DNA from: DATAXI01 sp963756185
GTDB taxonomy: Bacteria > Verrucomicrobiota > Verrucomicrobiia > Chthoniobacterales > Chthoniobacteraceae
Assembly: GCA_963756185.1 (NCBI GenBank)
Contig: CAVWMS010000006.1
Location: 59,465-123,464 of the forward strand
Direction of reading: 5' to 3'
DNA: 64,000 nt
The translations under genes were made by a program, and so were the position numbers. Below, in pieces: positions 28,602 through 36,068 of this stretch. Every line of letters begins with the position of its first letter. The first letter of the stretch is position 1. The notes under the pieces were generated by a model. It saw only the letters and a program-made list of their open reading frames with translations, did not search any database and was not told where the DNA came from.

Positions 28602-30560
28602 ATGACTCCTTCGGCAGAGTTGCGCCGCACTCATTTTGCCCGCAGGGCTGCATTGCCCGCGGGACTGGACGCGTTCGCATATGGACTGGCCGGCCGCATC
28701 GAATGCTGGAAATCCGCCGCGGGCCGGATGCGCGCGCGGGCGGAGCCGATCGCGGAAGAATGCCGGGAGCTTTCCGAACGGGCGCTCGATGCGCGCCTCG
28801 AGGCGGCTCGCGATGCGCTGCGCCGCCGGCATGCCGGCGCGGCGGCAATCGAGGCGGCCCTGGCGGCCGCTGTCGAAGCGGCGGCGCGCGAATGCGGCCT
28901 GCGCGCGCATCCCGGGCAGATCACGGCGGCGCTGGCGGTGCGGCGCGGATCGCTGATCGAAATGGCGACGGGCGAGGGGAAGACGCTCGCCGTGGGCCTC
29001 GCGGCCGCGCTGGCCGGCTGGACGGGCAGGCCTTGCCACGTCTTCACCGCGAACGATTACCTGGCATCGCGCGACGCGGAGTCGCTGCGGGCCTTTTACA
29101 GGCGTTGCGGATTGCAGGCGGGCTGCGTGACCGGCGAGATGAAAACGCCCGAGCGGCGCGAGAATTACTCCCGCGAAATCACTTACACAACGCCCCGCGA
29201 GGGAGCGGCGGATTTTTTGCGCGACCGGCTGGCGCTGGACCGCCTCTCGAATGGCCGCCGGCGCCTGCTGCACCGGCTGGAACATGGCGACGTGCCCGGC
29301 GAGATCGTGCAGCGCGGCTTGTACACGGCGATTGTGGACGAGGCGGACAACACCCTCATCGACGAAGCCGTGACGCCGCTGATCATCAGCCAGAAAGTGC
29401 GCAACCCCGTGCTCATCGACGCGGTGAAGACGGCGCACGGCATGGCCGCGGAGCTGCGGCGCGGCGCCGATTACACGGTTGACGAGTTGTTTCGCGAAAT
29501 CAGGATCCCGCCGGCGACCACCGAACGCATCGAGGCCGGCGATCTGCCGGAGGTCTGGAGCGGACCGCACCGGCGCATGGAACTGCTGCGGCAGGCGCTG
29601 ATGGCGCGCGAGTTTTTCATCAGGGACAAACATTACGTGGTCGACGAGGGCGAAATCGTGATTGTCGATGAATTCACGGGCCGGCTGATGCCGCAACGGA
29701 TGTGGCAACAGGGATTGCACCAGGCCATCGAGACGAAGGAAGGACTCGATCCGCGCGAAGTCTCGCAAACGCTTGCGCGCCTCAGTTTCCAGCGGTTTTT
29801 CAGGCGTTACGAGCGGCTGGCCGGGCTCAGCGGCACCATCGCCGAAGCGGCGGGCGAGGTCTGGCAGGTGTACGGGCTGCCGGTGCTGCGCGTGCCGACG
29901 CATCGCCCCTGCATTCGCCGGCGCTGGCCGGACCGCTACTTCGCGACCGTCGCGGCGAAATGGGAAGCGCTCGCGCTCGAGGCGCGGCGATTGCACGCCG
30001 GGCGCAGGCCGCTGCTCATCGGCACGCGCACCATCGCGGCCAGTCAGGAAATCGCGCGACAGCTCGAGGCAATGGGACTGCCGTTCGATTTGCTCAACGC
30101 CACGCGGCATCGCGAGGAGGCGCGGATCGTGGCCGGCGCGGGCAGGGCCAGCCGCATCACGATCGCGACAAACATGGCCGGGCGCGGAACGGACATCGTG
30201 CTCGGCGCCGGCGTGCGCGAGCTGGGAGGGCTGCACGTAATCGCGGCGGAGCCGAACGACTCGCAGCGCATCGACCGCCAGCTCTTTGGCCGCAGCGGGC
30301 GGCAGGGGGACCCGGGCAGCGCGCAATTGTTTGCCTCCATGGAGGACGAGTTGTTTGTGCGTTATGCGCCCGATTTTCTGCGCAGGCGCGCCGCGGAAGC
30401 TCTGGCCCTGCGCGCGCCGGGAGCGCGGCTGCTGGCTGCCGGCCTCACCCGCCGCGCCCAGCGGACCTCGGAGCAAAAGGGATTCGAGCAGCGGCGCGAA
30501 GTGGTGCGCCTGGACGACTGGCTGAAGGAGTCGCTCTCCTTCGCAGGCGCCGCGCAATGA
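28602..30560 (+). CDS. SecA-like preprotein translocase ATPase, short form
   Basis: 652 residues against about 830-900 for housekeeping SecA. Walker A is LIEMATGEGKTLAVGLA, Walker B is IVDEADNTLIDEAVTPLIIS (canonical SecA has DEVDSILIDEA). Motif TNMAGRGTDIVLG and the arginine-finger region GRSGRQGDPGSAQLFASMED are intact, as is a preprotein cross-linking region between the Walker motifs (VDEFTGRLMP). The C-terminal scaffold and the Cys-rich SecB-binding tail are missing; the protein ends shortly after a basic stretch (RRAQRTSEQKGFEQRR). The start ATG 28602 lies 22 bases after the M50 stop. It is not the housekeeping SecA but a dedicated motor, most plausibly for the LEPR-XLL protein. Confidence 0.85.
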   Translation: MTPSAELRRTHFARRAALPAGLDAFAYGLAGRIECWKSAAGRMRARAEPIAEECRELSERALDARLEAARDALRRRHAGAAAIEAALAAAVEAAARECGLRAHPGQITAALAVRRGSLIEMATGEGKTLAVGLAAALAGWTGRPCHVFTANDYLASRDAESLRAFYRRCGLQAGCVTGEMKTPERRENYSREITYTTPREGAADFLRDRLALDRLSNGRRRLLHRLEHGDVPGEIVQRGLYTAIVDEADNTLIDEAVTPLIISQKVRNPVLIDAVKTAHGMAAELRRGADYTVDELFREIRIPPATTERIEAGDLPEVWSGPHRRMELLRQALMAREFFIRDKHYVVDEGEIVIVDEFTGRLMPQRMWQQGLHQAIETKEGLDPREVSQTLARLSFQRFFRRYERLAGLSGTIAEAAGEVWQVYGLPVLRVPTHRPCIRRRWPDRYFATVAAKWEALALEARRLHAGRRPLLIGTRTIAASQEIARQLEAMGLPFDLLNATRHREEARIVAGAGRASRITIATNMAGRGTDIVLGAGVRELGGLHVIAAEPNDSQRIDRQLFGRSGRQGDPGSAQLFASMEDELFVRYAPDFLRRRAAEALALRAPGARLLAAGLTRRAQRTSEQKGFEQRREVVRLDDWLKESLSFAGAAQ

Positions 30561-30685
30561 CGGAACACCGCGCCAATACCCGCTCTGGAGAGTTCTTCAA
30601 TTGTCCCGGAGGCGGCCGGCGCCCGGATATTTCTACAGGAAACAAGAGATGTTGATGCGGAGCCTGATTGTGGTACTTTTGTGTC

Positions 30686-31006
30686 ATGGCCAAAACTTTA
30701 ATTCTCCGTACCCGGGTTGATTTGGAAAAAAAACGGGCCGCGGAGGCCGTTCTTGCGAAGTTGGGAATTTCCGTCGGCGACGCCATCAATCTATTTCTGG
30801 GCCAGGTGAGCATTCAGAAAGGAATCCCATTCCCGGTGACGACCCTGCGCAGCTCGGACTTGAGCAATGCGACGCTGGCAGAAATTGAAAAGCGGTACGC
30901 GGCCCGGGTTCCCAATGCCAGGACGAAAGCCGCGTCGGCGGAGGACACTGGCAACGCTCCCCGGTACAAGTCCGCCTCCCAGTTGCTCAAGGCGCTAAAG
31001 GCCTAA
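30686..31006 (+). CDS. RelB/DinJ-family antitoxin
   Basis: 106 residues. It opens with the ribbon-helix-helix signature of DinJ/RelB antitoxins (TLILRTRVDLEKKRAAEAVL; LGISVGDAINLFLGQV; GIPFPV), which bind operator DNA and neutralise a YafQ/RelE-type ribosome-dependent RNase. The C-terminal half is polar, as expected for the toxin-wrapping tail. Its stop overlaps the ATG of the truncated toxin by one base (TAATG). A TTGATG/TACTTT pair about 30 bases upstream could be its promoter. Without a functional toxin the antitoxin is an orphan. Confidence 0.75.
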   Translation: MAKTLILRTRVDLEKKRAAEAVLAKLGISVGDAINLFLGQVSIQKGIPFPVTTLRSSDLSNATLAEIEKRYAARVPNARTKAASAEDTGNAPRYKSASQLLKALKA

Positions 31007-31095
31007 TGCGCGAGCTCGTCCACACCAGCCAGTTCAAACGGGACTACAGGAAGCGATTGCGACTCCATAATAAGTTTCTAAGTGCGTATTATTAG
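31006..31095 (+). pseudogene. Truncated YafQ-type toxin
   Basis: The frame starts MRELVHTSQFKRDYRKRLRL, the usual first strand and helix of YafQ/RelE-family toxins, which are about 90 residues long. Homology stops after about 20 residues and the frame ends at 31095 inside the 3' end of the antiparallel GHKL gene. All catalytic residues are lost. The break at about 31066-31080 marks the edge of inserted DNA. Confidence 0.6.
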
Positions 31096-32463
31096 TGCCG
31101 CCAGAACTCCGCATAATTCCGTAAGATAATGTTCGAAGTCCCGCGAGACATCCGAAATCGAGAACTTGGCGTGAAGCGCTTCGTGTAAAAGAACACCAGC
31201 ATAGGCATCAAGCCTATCCAATACAGATCGTCTGATGATGATCCAGCTACGTTGCGGGTCCCATAGGCCCAGCGTCTCCGATATAGCCCCCGCATCGCTC
31301 ATCGATTCAGAAATACGGATATCCTTGACGACACCGGGGCGACCGCCAATGAAGCTCAATATTCGTTCTGTATGTTGCCAAACGGATGATTCGGCCGGCG
31401 AAAGATCGGACGGAAGCACCCAGCGAAATTCGAATGATTCGTTGTGTTGGCGGATAAATTCGTTCAAAGCATTCACCGGTTGCCCCGTCACGTCGGATAT
31501 ACCCTCAATCTTTTTCACCAGAGCTTCGGGAACTGTCAGAACCTGAAAACCGGTCGAGCGAGCCGTGTCCACGATATCCGGGCGCTGGAGAGCCTGTGTG
31601 CTGCTAAGGAAGAGAACCTTGCGCTTTGCGCTTAAAATGCGAACCGCATGCTCCTGCACGTCGAGCCAGGCCAACTCATCATGAACGTCGCCAAACAAGT
31701 ACCTCTGAAGGTCGTCCGAAATTGCCTGAGCCACCGCCCCAGACTGACATGAAAGCAAAATTGAGCGAATGCGCTCTGAATAAGCCGACCTACCTAAGTT
31801 CTGCCTCTCTCGGTTGAGCGCCTTCCGGATCGTTGCATTCAAAGAAGTTATGTTGTAACTGAATAGGAAATTGGGCTCCTCTGCTATTTTCATGCCATTG
31901 ATATAAATGCCGGCGATCTGCCGACGCAACGGATATACTGCGCCGTAGCGTGTCCCCTCGATCGGTCCGTCCGTCGAGAAGCACAAAAATAAGCTTTTTG
32001 CGGTTTCAACGACCGACTCGCTAATCCCATAAATACAGCAATCTGTCCCGACCATATCAGGTTGCGAGGGCTCGGCAACCGCAGCGTGAAGTGTAATTAA
32101 GTCGTCGAAGGAGTGCTTGCTGACTCGTGTTAGGCTAATATCGCCGTGTGGCGATCGGATAAGGACCTGAATGCCTGCGCGATCAAATGTTGCCAGGGCG
32201 TCCTTGAGGCCAATACCAAACTTGCCGATGAGGTGGGGATGTCCGATTTTTTCAGGATTTTCGCTCTGAATTAGATTTTGGTAAGAGAGGCCACGCCCAT
32301 AGTCGCGAATATGCCACCAGCCTGCACTATCTCGGAAAGTTTCTGGCTTGGCGGTGTTCGTTAAAATCTGCTCGTCAATCGCGTTAGCGATCAGTTCCCG
32401 TACAGCATGGAACACCTCCCAATTCTCCAGGATTTTGTCGATATTGAGATCGAAGTTTTTCAT
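31078..32463 (-). CDS. GHKL-ATPase protein with C-terminal HExxH motif, possible defence gene
   Basis: 461 residues from ATG 32463 (MKNFDLNIDKILENWEVFHA). The N-terminal third is a Hsp90-like GHKL ATPase: N box RELIANAIDEQ, G1-like HIRDYGRGLSYQNL, G2-like LIGKFGIGLKDALA. The middle is novel to me. The C-terminus has VLLHEALHAKF, an HExxH zinc-peptidase signature, about 30 residues before the end. Lower GC and different codon use than its neighbours suggest transfer. It lies among toxin-antitoxin genes and interrupts one. GHKL ATPases with an effector domain occur in several antiphage systems, so a defence role is reasonable but unproven. A longer start at 32547 is possible. Confidence 0.65.
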   Translation of the reverse strand: MKNFDLNIDKILENWEVFHAVRELIANAIDEQILTNTAKPETFRDSAGWWHIRDYGRGLSYQNLIQSENPEKIGHPHLIGKFGIGLKDALATFDRAGIQVLIRSPHGDISLTRVSKHSFDDLITLHAAVAEPSQPDMVGTDCCIYGISESVVETAKSLFLCFSTDGPIEGTRYGAVYPLRRQIAGIYINGMKIAEEPNFLFSYNITSLNATIRKALNRERQNLGRSAYSERIRSILLSCQSGAVAQAISDDLQRYLFGDVHDELAWLDVQEHAVRILSAKRKVLFLSSTQALQRPDIVDTARSTGFQVLTVPEALVKKIEGISDVTGQPVNALNEFIRQHNESFEFRWVLPSDLSPAESSVWQHTERILSFIGGRPGVVKDIRISESMSDAGAISETLGLWDPQRSWIIIRRSVLDRLDAYAGVLLHEALHAKFSISDVSRDFEHYLTELCGVLAALIIRT

Positions 32464-32656
32464 CGGCGGCGACGGCTGAATCAGTTTGGGCCAAAACCGG
32501 GAGGACAAGGCATCATGACGATGAACATAAATGGCACGCGCCGACAAGGAGAATGCTGAGCGCGCTGGGGCGACTGATTTTCTCCGAAGGCGAGGTTTGC
32601 TGGCGCCCCCCTAGCATTGTTATTTCAACACGGCATGGGTCGGAAAGGCATTCCGG

Positions 32657-32689
32657 CCTCAACTGAGCGCCCTGGACCGGCTCAGGAAA
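32657..32689 (-). repeat. Vestige of a vapC 3' end
   Basis: On the minus strand this 33-base stretch matches the 3' end of the intact vapC at 33696-33728 in 27 of 33 positions by eye, including TTTCCTG, GCC and CAGTTGAGG around the stop codon. It overlaps the stop of the antitoxin-FtsK gamma gene. The rest of 32548-32656 holds nothing recognisable. Confidence 0.4.
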
Positions 32690-33092
32690 GATCGACCAGA
32701 ATTTCGCGCGGCCTCGCCCCCTCGCCCGGGGCGATGTAGCGCCGCTGTTCCAGGATATCCAGCATGCGCGATGCCCGCGAGTAACCGAGCCGCAGCCGCC
32801 GCTGGAAAAGCGAGGTGCTCGCCTTGCGCTCCTGGCGCATGATTTCGATGCACTTCTGCACCAGTTCCTCCTCCTCCTCGGTGATCTTCTTGATGGACGT
32901 CGAGCCCTGGAACTTCGCTGGGATAATGTCAGTTGCCGGCACTACGTCGGGATGCGAGGGCTTCTCCAACTCCTCGCGGAGGTAACGCGCCTGCTTCGCG
33001 AGGATAGCCTCCGGGGATGTGCCGTGATCCCTCGACCAAGCAAGCAGGAAAGCAAGGTCCTCATCCGGCAATGAGACGGTAATCGTGGACAT
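32682..33092 (-). CDS. VapB-type antitoxin domain fused to an FtsK gamma DNA-binding domain
   Basis: 136 residues. The first 57 (MSTITVSLPDEDLAFLLAWS, HGTSPEAILAKQA, HPDVVPATDII) are close to the intact antitoxin at 34114-34344. From about residue 70 the protein is an FtsK gamma winged helix (EEELVQKCIEIMRQERKAS, FQRRLRLGYSRASRMLDILE, GEGARPREILVDL). In FtsK this domain reads KOPS sequences and touches XerD to steer chromosome segregation. Here neither the motor nor the membrane domain is present. No partner toxin lies in the expected downstream position; only a short vapC-like vestige is seen. It may be a chimeric repressor or antitoxin with new DNA specificity. Confidence 0.75.
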   Translation of the reverse strand: MSTITVSLPDEDLAFLLAWSRDHGTSPEAILAKQARYLREELEKPSHPDVVPATDIIPAKFQGSTSIKKITEEEEELVQKCIEIMRQERKASTSLFQRRLRLGYSRASRMLDILEQRRYIAPGEGARPREILVDLS

Positions 33093-33202
33093 TCGGAAAG
33101 TTTACCCACCTTCCGTCGGGAGCGCAACCGGGTTCCGGACGCTCCAGCCGCAGGCGCGATTATGAAATTGTCGTGCCCTACCGATGTGAGTATTCACGAC
33201 CC

Positions 33203-33274
33203 ATGCCTGAGATTTCCAGCTTTTACGGAATTCGGATCGAGATGTTCCTCAACGACCGCTGGAATAACCCATGA
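33203..33274 (+). pseudogene. Truncated DUF4160 gene
   Basis: The frame reads MPEISSFYGIRIEMFLNDRW then NNP and stop. This is the start of DUF4160 proteins, which are normally about 80 residues and continue with a His-rich segment (HxPHFH) that is missing here. The TGA overlaps the ATG of the DUF2442 gene (ATGA), the arrangement found in intact DUF4160-DUF2442 pairs. Confidence 0.6.
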
Positions 33275-33576
33275 ATATTCAACTGCAAAAAGCCGAACCG
33301 ATGAACGGCGCAAGGGTCGCTCTGCTATACGCCGATGGATTGAACGCGGTGTTGGACCTGTCTCCGGTGTTGCATGGCCCGGTTTTCGAGCCGTTGAAAG
33401 ACCCGGAATTCTTTTCCAAGCTTCAAATCGATTCCGACACGCTCCGCTGGCCGAACGGGGCGGACATCGATCCCGATGTTCTCAGGCTGTGGGCCGAGAG
33501 TGGCAAGGTCTTGAATCAGGAGGAAACCAATGCCTGGTTCGCCGTTCATCAAAAGCCTGCTGAAAGCATAGCGTGA
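33271..33576 (+). CDS. DUF2442-domain protein, putative antitoxin-like partner
   Basis: 101 residues. The C-terminal half carries the DUF2442 pattern (PEFFSKLQIDSDTLRWPNGA, DIDPDVLRLWAES). DUF2442 proteins usually follow DUF4160 genes in two-gene modules proposed to be toxin-antitoxin like; biochemistry is not settled. Here the partner is cut to 23 residues, so this is an orphan. The stretch 33577-33697 before the convergent vapC has no gene. Confidence 0.75.
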   Translation: MNIQLQKAEPMNGARVALLYADGLNAVLDLSPVLHGPVFEPLKDPEFFSKLQIDSDTLRWPNGADIDPDVLRLWAESGKVLNQEETNAWFAVHQKPAESIA

Positions 33577-33697
33577 ACTACTCGGCCGCCTGGGGAAACG
33601 CACCAGACTACAGCTTTTCATGCTGGATGTTAACCGCCGCCAGCCCACGCTTGGCACCGCTATTTCTGCGGGGCAGGGGCCATAAAGACATCCCGCC

Positions 33698-34117
33698 TCA
33701 ACTGGCCGCCCCGAACTGGCGCAGGAAATTCGCCCGCAGCATTGCTGGTACCTGAGAGCCTGAAAAACCGTCAATATCCCGGGTCACGATCAGGGACGAT
33801 CCCGTTGCCTTTGCGACCGCTGCAACTGCCGCGTCCTCGAAGTCTCCAAGCGAAAGCGATCTCGCTTCCCGCCAGCCGGTCGCATCAAGGTTACCGATTC
33901 GAAAATGATCCAATACCCGGTCCAATGCGATTTCGGCGTCCCGTTTGCTCCCGTACTTTCGCACCATGTAGTAAAGCGTCGTCAGTCCGTGCGCCGGACA
34001 GACGCCAAAGACCGCCCCTGTCTCTACCAAGCTGACGACATGCGCCGAGGCTGCATAATGCGGCTGGCGGTTCTGGAACACATCCAAAAGGACGTTGATG
34101 TCTACCGTAACCGTCAC
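33698..34117 (-). CDS. vapC: PIN-domain ribonuclease toxin
   Basis: 139 residues with the PIN acidic residues in place: Asp in TVDINVLLDVFQNR, Glu/Asp in the centre (KRDAEIALDRVLDHF), Asp in LSLGDFEDAAVAAVA and Asp in IVTRDIDGF. PIN toxins cleave RNA, often tRNA or rRNA, using Mg2+. The start overlaps the antitoxin stop by four bases (ATGA), so the pair is co-translated. Length and order are normal; nothing suggests inactivation. Confidence 0.88.
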   Translation of the reverse strand: MTVTVDINVLLDVFQNRQPHYAASAHVVSLVETGAVFGVCPAHGLTTLYYMVRKYGSKRDAEIALDRVLDHFRIGNLDATGWREARSLSLGDFEDAAVAAVAKATGSSLIVTRDIDGFSGSQVPAMLRANFLRQFGAAS

Positions 34118-34344
34118 GAGTACTTCTTATCGAGGTATTCGCGATAGGCCTTTTCGGCATCGACCTCCGGCGAGATGATGCCGGTGGCTGCAACCACGTC
34201 AGGATGCAACGGCCGTTCCAAGCGCTCCCTCAGGGCCTTGGCCTGTTCTGCAAGGAGAGCTTCCACCGAAGTACCATGCTCCTTCGACCATGCGCGAAGG
34301 AAAGCAAGGTCTTCGTCCGGCATCGGGACGGTAATAGTCGACAT
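34114..34344 (-). CDS. vapB: Antitoxin of the PIN toxin
   Basis: 76 residues: MSTITVPMPDEDLAFLRAWS, then HGTSVEALLAEQA, a ribbon-helix-helix-like N-terminus, and a charged tail (AEKAYREYLDKKYS) expected to wrap the toxin. The first 55 residues are shared with the FtsK gamma fusion 1.2 kb away, showing a duplication. It probably represses its own operon; no operator could be picked out with confidence. Confidence 0.82.
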   Translation of the reverse strand: MSTITVPMPDEDLAFLRAWSKEHGTSVEALLAEQAKALRERLERPLHPDVVAATGIISPEVDAEKAYREYLDKKYS

Positions 34345-34411
34345 GGCAAAAGACTACGCACCCTTCGAGGGGAACGCAACCCGGTTGTCCGTGGAACGCG
34401 AGCCGCCCGCC

Positions 34412-35380
34412 TTACGAAACCGCCCTGCTGGCCTCGCCTACGCCGCCGCCGGAGCCGCGCTTCGGCAGGTCGGGATCGAGGAAGCCCAGCATGTGCGCGT
34501 GCTTGATGACGCGGACGCCTTCCTGTTTTTGCAACTCGACGATGCCCTGGCGGAACTGCTCCATCTTCGTCCAATGCACCTTGGGGCGGAAATGATGCTC
34601 GGCGTGGTAGCCGTTATAGAAGAAGAGCCAGTTATAAATTTTGCCGTAGGTGCTCACGCCCCATGCAATCGGCTTGTCCGGGTTTCCGCCGTAGTGCCGG
34701 TAGTAACCGTTGAGATAACTGAAGCTATGCCCCAGGTAGAAGAACGGCAGGAAAAAAACCATGTACCGCCAGTTGATGAATTGGATCGGCCTGGTCGGCA
34801 CGATCACCGCCATCGTGATCAGCGTCGCGATGAACACCGCCAGCTCGATCCGGCCCCAGCGCGCCTCGCTTTCGCCGCGTTTCCGCAACTCCCGCTCGAT
34901 CGCCGCCGGGTTGTCGCGGAAAAAGCTCAGGAAAATATAGCTCCACGGATTCTCCGCCTCGCCCTCGTGGCCATGGCGGTAAATGGAAATCCAGTCGATG
35001 GTTTCGCCCTGCTCGCCGGGCCGGTCGGAGTTGCCCTTGTGATGCTGCGTGTGCACCACGTCGTAGTAGGTTTGCGAGAAACAGCACGCGACAGACTCCA
35101 CGACGCCGAACATGCGGTTCAGGAACTGCGGGCGGAAAAACGGGTTGTGGATGAAATTGTGCGAGACGCCGTTGATGTTGGCGTTGATCATGAGCGAATA
35201 GACGAACCCCATCGGCAGCATGATCCAGAGCGAGGTCCGCGGGAAAAGGAGGTACATCGCCACGAAATAGGCGAGGTGGAAAAGCCCGGCGAGCGCAGGG
35301 ACGGCGTCCCAGCGCGTCAGCGCGAAGATTTTCGAGCTCGTCGCGGGACGCTCGACGTTGGGAATGTCGGCACTGGTCAT
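34412..35380 (-). CDS. Membrane fatty-acid-desaturase-type di-iron protein
   Basis: 322 residues with three histidine boxes typical of membrane desaturases/hydroxylases: GVSHNFIHN, VVHTQHHKG and GYHAEHHFRP, spaced between four or more membrane helices (LAGLFHLAYFVAMYLLF; LWIMLPMGFVYSLMINANI; LAVFIATLITMAVIV; MVFFLPFFYLGHSFSYL). Such enzymes use a di-iron centre, O2 and electrons to desaturate or hydroxylate lipid or carotenoid chains at the membrane. The substrate cannot be assigned. Single gene, flanked by accessory modules. Confidence 0.83.
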   Translation of the reverse strand: MTSADIPNVERPATSSKIFALTRWDAVPALAGLFHLAYFVAMYLLFPRTSLWIMLPMGFVYSLMINANINGVSHNFIHNPFFRPQFLNRMFGVVESVACCFSQTYYDVVHTQHHKGNSDRPGEQGETIDWISIYRHGHEGEAENPWSYIFLSFFRDNPAAIERELRKRGESEARWGRIELAVFIATLITMAVIVPTRPIQFINWRYMVFFLPFFYLGHSFSYLNGYYRHYGGNPDKPIAWGVSTYGKIYNWLFFYNGYHAEHHFRPKVHWTKMEQFRQGIVELQKQEGVRVIKHAHMLGFLDPDLPKRGSGGGVGEASRAVS

Positions 35381-35534
35381 TGCGAAACTGCCATTTTAGG
35401 GAATCGGCGCCGATTCGCAAGTCCCTCGTTGGGCTCCCGGATGAGGCAGCCTCGCAGGGTTAGGCTTCTCTAAAACCGATCGCCCCAATGATTCTATCGT
35501 CGTGCAGATGGCTGCAGCGGTATTGGGCGGTGGA

Positions 35535-36068
35535 TCACCTGCCACCGAGCCCCGGCCAGAGCATCAGGGAGAGAGCGAAGAGCCGCGCCAGCGGTCCGTT
35601 CACGGCCCTGAGACGATTCCAGGCATCGATCGCATCCTTCACCTGGTCCGCCGCCGTCGTAGCATCCTGGCGGGTGAAGGGCCGGGCGAGATTGTAATCA
35701 GCGTCATGGCGGGCTTCCTGAAGCTCGATGAAGTTTTCCGCGATCGTCTCCAGATCAGCGTTTCCATGGACGCCTAATGTCGCCCAAAACGGCTTCAGCG
35801 CCTCGCTGTTCGGCATTGCCTTGATGAACTCGTTACAGACGGCCTTCATTTTGCCGTGGACGAAGGCGCGGCCCGCAAATTGGCGGAGCGCCACCCGGTT
35901 GTGCGCGGAACCCACCGTAAGCCGGGTGCCTTCCTCGATCAGGAAGTGAAACAGGGCATAGTACGACGCCGAAATCGACCGCCGGAGGCTGGCCTGCTTT
36001 GGGCGGCGGGGTTCCCGGCGAGCAAGAAGACCGGCTTGAGCAAGAAGCTCGCTACTGTAGCGGGACAT
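35535..36068 (-). CDS. HEPN-domain-like protein
   Basis: 177 residues, helical. RRSISASYYALFHFLIEEGT is the characteristic first helix of HEPN proteins, and EARHDADYNLARPF carries the R-x-x-ADY signature near the third. HEPN proteins are often toxin RNases or partners in defence modules. The start overlaps the stop of the upstream gene by one base (TGATG on the minus strand), so they form a unit. An RxxxxH RNase motif is not clear; it may be a non-catalytic member. Confidence 0.65.
   Translation of the reverse strand: MSRYSSELLAQAGLLARREPRRPKQASLRRSISASYYALFHFLIEEGTRLTVGSAHNRVALRQFAGRAFVHGKMKAVCNEFIKAMPNSEALKPFWATLGVHGNADLETIAENFIELQEARHDADYNLARPFTRQDATTAADQVKDAIDAWNRLRAVNGPLARLFALSLMLWPGLGGR

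Noticed and set aside
25357..30557. Long minus-strand frames opposite the adaptor, M50 and SecA-like genes
   Set aside because: Arg/Gln/His-rich antisense frames in GC-rich DNA; the plus strand carries all catalytic motifs and coupled starts.
33325..33774. Minus-strand frame of 149 codons opposite DUF2442
   Set aside because: Composition random; overlaps the vapC 3' end out of frame.
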